A stretch of 6,582 bases of DNA from positions 1-6,582 of the forward strand of contig CAZIWW010000036.1 of the NCBI GenBank assembly GCA_964543275.1, given 5' to 3'. Both the position numbers and the translations under genes were made by a program. The notes beneath the pieces were generated by a model that was not told where the DNA came from, made no database searches, and saw only the letters and a program-made list of their open reading frames with translations. Shown in pieces: positions 5,012-6,582 of the stretch. How positions within the stretch are numbered: position 1 is the stretch's first letter; every line of letters begins with the position of its first letter. Source of the DNA: CAZIWW01 sp964543275. Lineage in GTDB: Bacteria; Patescibacteriota; Minisyncoccia; Moranbacterales; UBA11712.

Positions 5012-6157
5012 ATGCTCCACCGAGGCGTTGCCACATTTACATTAGACACCGGAAAATGTCCCAAGTGGCTGTACGAGAAAATGGTCAAGCTCGGACGGGA
5101 AATGGCCAGAGTTATCGTGGCCGAGTATGGTCCCGACGAATTCGTGAAAAGAATCGCCGATCCGGTGTGGTTCCAATCGCTGGGAACAGTGCTGGCTTTT
5201 GACTGGAACGCTTCGGGGCTGACTACTGTTCTTACCGCGGCGCTTAAGGAAGCCATTCGCCAAGAAGAACAAGATCTGGGAATTTTTATCTGCGGCGGCA
5301 AAGGGAAAACTTCGCGCAAAACCCCGGAAGAAATTCAGCTTCTGGGAGCGCGCGCTTCGCTTGACCAGAAAAATATCAACTCGCTTACCTACAACTCCAA
5401 AATGGCCGCTAAAGTTGACAGTTCCTTAATTCAGGACGGATTTCAGATTTATCATCATTCGTTCTTTTTTTCACGAAACGGCGCTTGGGCAGTCGTCCAG
5501 CAAGGGATGAATCAGGAAAATCAAACCGCCCGCCGCTACCATTGGTTTTCAGACAACGCCAAAGATTTAATAGTCGAGCCTCACAGCGCCGTGGTTTCGG
5601 ACGCCAAAGGAAATCCTCTCAATCTCACCGCCAAAGACAGCGAACAAACTCGCGTCATAAGCACCGAGTTAGTTCAAGGAAATTATTATTCCCTAATGAA
5701 AGACTTACAATTGCTTCGCAAATACTCCACTCCCCAAAGCCAAACTATCTCGCTTGGCAATAAAAACAATCAATCTACTTTTCTTAACTTAACAGACAAC
5801 GAATTTACCGCTCATCCGGTCCTGCTGGAAGATTTCTCCCGCAGCCGCTATCTGCAAAAAATTCTTTATCAAGTCAGCGAAGTCAAACCTAAAAATTATG
5901 AGGAGCTGGTGGCTCTGCCGGGCGTCGGTCCTAAAACCGTCCGCGCCCTGGCGCTGGTTGGAGAAGTAGTTTACGGCGCCAAACCGTCTTATCAAGATCC
6001 CGCCCGTTACTCCTTCGCCCACGGAGGAAAGGACTGCATCCCCTACCCTATTGACCGGCCAACTTACGACCAAACTATCAAAACTATGCAAAAGCTTGTG
6101 CAGAAAATGAAAGTTGGATATTCTGAAAAAAACAGAATAATAAACAGGTTGAGTTAG
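5012..6157 (+). CDS. DUF763 protein with helix-hairpin-helix motif
   Basis: The 381-residue product matches my memory of DUF763 (PF05559), found in archaea and scattered bacteria and biochemically uncharacterised as far as I know. Conserved blocks are present in order: RGVATF and KCPKWL near the N-terminus (4-20), YGPDEFVKRIADPVWFQSLG (39-58), FDWNASGLTT (63-72), ICGGKGKTSRKTPEE (93-107), KVDSSLIQDGFQIYHHSF (134-151), WAVVQQGMN (159-167), ARRYHWFSD (173-181), EPHSAVV (189-195), LPGVGPKTVRALALVGEVVYG (302-322 region) and DPARYSFAHGGKD (329-341). The LPGVGPKT segment is a helix-hairpin-helix, typical of non-specific DNA binding. With D329 and the AHGGKD block downstream, a DNA repair role such as glycosylase or nuclease is conceivable, but that is inference. 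The length is near full for the family and no block seems broken. The gene is flanked by PgeF upstream and the terminator hairpins downstream; neither neighbour clarifies the role. Confidence 0.9.
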   Translation: MLHRGVATFTLDTGKCPKWLYEKMVKLGREMARVIVAEYGPDEFVKRIADPVWFQSLGTVLAFDWNASGLTTVLTAALKEAIRQEEQDLGIFICGGKGKTSRKTPEEIQLLGARASLDQKNINSLTYNSKMAAKVDSSLIQDGFQIYHHSFFFSRNGAWAVVQQGMNQENQTARRYHWFSDNAKDLIVEPHSAVVSDAKGNPLNLTAKDSEQTRVISTELVQGNYYSLMKDLQLLRKYSTPQSQTISLGNKNNQSTFLNLTDNEFTAHPVLLEDFSRSRYLQKILYQVSEVKPKNYEELVALPGVGPKTVRALALVGEVVYGAKPSYQDPARYSFAHGGKDCIPYPIDRPTYDQTIKTMQKLVQKMKVGYSEKNRIINRLS

Positions 6158-6188
6158 CCCTATAAATCTGCAAAAATGGAACGACATT

Positions 6189-6227
6189 AACCATCCGAAA
6201 CCCTTAAAAGGCTTCGGATAGCTGGTT
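6189..6227. other. Branched inverted-repeat hairpin after DUF763
   Basis: AACCATCCGAA (6189-6199) pairs with TTCGGA (6213-6218) and TGGTT (6223-6227), with TAGC bulged between the right-hand arms; CCTT/AAGG can pair inside the loop. It has no following T-run. It lies 32 bases after the DUF763 stop and just before a true terminator, so it could stabilise the 3' end of the message. Function unknown. Confidence 0.55.
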
Positions 6228-6236
6228 TATTCCACT

Positions 6237-6265
6237 AAAAAGCCGACCGACAAGGCCGGCTTTTT
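6237..6265. terminator. Bidirectional rho-independent terminator
   Basis: AAAAAGCCG (6237-6245) pairs with CGGCTTTTT (6257-6265), with CC/GG pairing inside across an A/C mismatch and a GACAA loop. The A-tract on the left and T-tract on the right make it work in both directions. It ends DUF763 on the plus strand (about 80 bases after its stop) and the small Pro/Glu/Thr gene on the minus strand (about 30 bases after its stop). Confidence 0.85.
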
Positions 6266-6267
6266 AT

Positions 6268-6286
6268 AAAAACTAAATTAGTTTTT
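6268..6286. repeat. AT-rich 19-bp palindrome beside the terminator
   Basis: AAAAACTAA and TTAGTTTTT flank a single A. It lies between the minus-strand small gene and the main terminator. The stem has only two GC pairs, so it is weak as a terminator; it may assist the neighbouring one or be chance. Confidence 0.4.
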
Positions 6287-6294
6287 ACGCTAAA

Positions 6295-6438
6295 CTATTC
6301 CGTCGGCTGGGTTGGCTCCTCGGCTGGCGGAGTTTCAGGAGTTGGCTCTTCCGGCGCTGGCGGAGTTACTGGAGTTTCAGGTTCTGGAGTCTGCCCTTCC
6401 TCTGGAGTCGTAGGAGTTGTTGTTTCGTCTTGGAACAT
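6295..6438 (-). CDS. Small acidic Pro/Glu/Thr-rich protein, 47 residues
   Basis: A minus-strand frame from ATG (6436-6438) to TAG (6295-6297) encodes MFQDETTTPT followed by repeats of TPE, TPPA and EEPT units up to the C-terminus QPTE. It contains almost only Pro, Glu, Thr, Ala, Gln and Val, with no basic residues, so it is strongly acidic and almost surely disordered. A 12-base DNA repeat (GCTGGCGGAGTT at 6323-6334 and 6356-6367) with an 11-codon period underlies the protein repeat. An excellent Shine-Dalgarno site, an extended -10 promoter and a terminator frame it, so I consider it real and well expressed in spite of its size. Similar tiny acidic Pro-rich proteins occur in Patescibacteria, as I recall. 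Function unknown; it has no signal peptide or membrane segment. Confidence 0.75.
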   Translation of the reverse strand: MFQDETTTPTTPEEGQTPEPETPVTPPAPEEPTPETPPAEEPTQPTE

Positions 6439-6441
6439 ATT

Positions 6442-6454
6442 TCACCTCACCTTC
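6442..6454 (-). promoter_or_regulatory. Strong Shine-Dalgarno site for the Pro/Glu/Thr-rich protein
   Basis: On the minus strand GAAGGTGAGGTGA lies just before AATATG, giving two overlapping AGGTGA cores. The nearer one is spaced about right for the ATG at 6438. It resembles the site of the first gene (AAGGAGGTGA at 11-20). Confidence 0.75.
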
Positions 6455-6483
6455 TAGATAAATTAAAATCCATCTCTATTTTA

Positions 6484-6492
6484 ATTGTAGCA
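6484..6492 (-). promoter_or_regulatory. Extended -10 promoter for the Pro/Glu/Thr-rich protein
   Basis: The minus strand reads TGCTACAAT, an extended -10 element one base from TGCTATAAT at 882-890. The -35 region is T-rich and poor. Transcription would start near 6477, giving a leader of about 39 bases that contains the Shine-Dalgarno site. The rest of the right edge (6493-6582) shows no gene I can support. Confidence 0.5.
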
Positions 6493-6582
6493 CAGATCAT
6501 AAAAAAGAAAATGTGCATAAGCTCCGCCCCCCGATCGCGCTCTTGAGGCAAATTAAAGTTATTCTCTCGCAATAATAGCGTA

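Noticed and set aside
4987..5319. Minus-strand open frame of 110 codons over the start of DUF763
   Set aside because: It overlaps the conserved DUF763 blocks in antisense and has no family-like sequence.
5789..6187. Minus-strand open frame of 132 codons over the end of DUF763
   Set aside because: It is a shadow of the helix-hairpin-helix region; its product has no recognisable domain or RBS.
6449..6582. Minus-strand frames open from the right edge
   Set aside because: They run across the promoter and RBS of the Pro/Glu/Thr gene and give no protein-like sequence; too little sequence to support an upstream gene end.
1..6582. A new defence, mobile or biosynthetic system spanning several genes
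   Set aside because: The recognisable genes are housekeeping or single envelope proteins with mixed strands and separate promoters; no nuclease-helicase, toxin-antitoxin, reverse transcriptase or synthase cluster is visible.

Overview
The window is about 6.6 kb of moderately AT-rich bacterial DNA with compact genes. I infer a member of the Candidate Phyla Radiation (Patescibacteria, Parcubacteria-like). The grounds are small genes with weak or absent Shine-Dalgarno sites, a small coiled-coil/two-helix membrane protein of a type I remember from those genomes, a minimal single-domain Sua5/TsaC, a secreted protein with a lysine-rich Ig-like tail, and a tiny acidic Pro/Glu/Thr protein. No rRNA, tRNA, CRISPR array, transposase or phage gene is visible, so the taxonomic call is inference.

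Left part (1-1952): a strong ribosome-binding site precedes an Ala/Gly-rich protein made of eight 22-residue units. A sparsely coded stretch of about 300 bases follows, holding a probable 46-residue membrane protein on the minus strand (688-828) and back-to-back promoter candidates. Next comes a secreted protein with a signal peptide, an acidic body and a strongly basic IPT/TIG-like C-terminal domain.

Middle (1988-4936): a perfect 29-bp palindrome precedes a two-gene unit, a small membrane protein translationally coupled (ATGA overlap) to a Sua5/TsaC/YrdC threonylcarbamoyl-AMP synthase. The unit ends in a second, related palindrome that contains the sua5 stop codon. A YnaI/YbdG-like MscS mechanosensitive channel runs convergently on the minus strand. 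Divergent from it lies a PgeF/YfiH (laccase-domain) protein with an unusual insertion near its C-terminus.

Right part (5012-6582): a complete DUF763 protein with a helix-hairpin-helix motif is followed by two hairpins, the second a clear bidirectional rho-independent terminator. The terminator also serves a 47-residue Pro/Glu/Thr-rich protein on the minus strand, which has a strong RBS and an extended -10 promoter.

The genes look like housekeeping and envelope functions (tRNA modification, osmotic protection, nucleoside or metabolite clean-up, possible DNA maintenance) and do not form one system. I found no convincing new multi-gene system. The most interesting points are the paired palindromes around the sua5 unit, the DUF763 protein, the charge-split secreted protein, and two small genes that are easy to miss.
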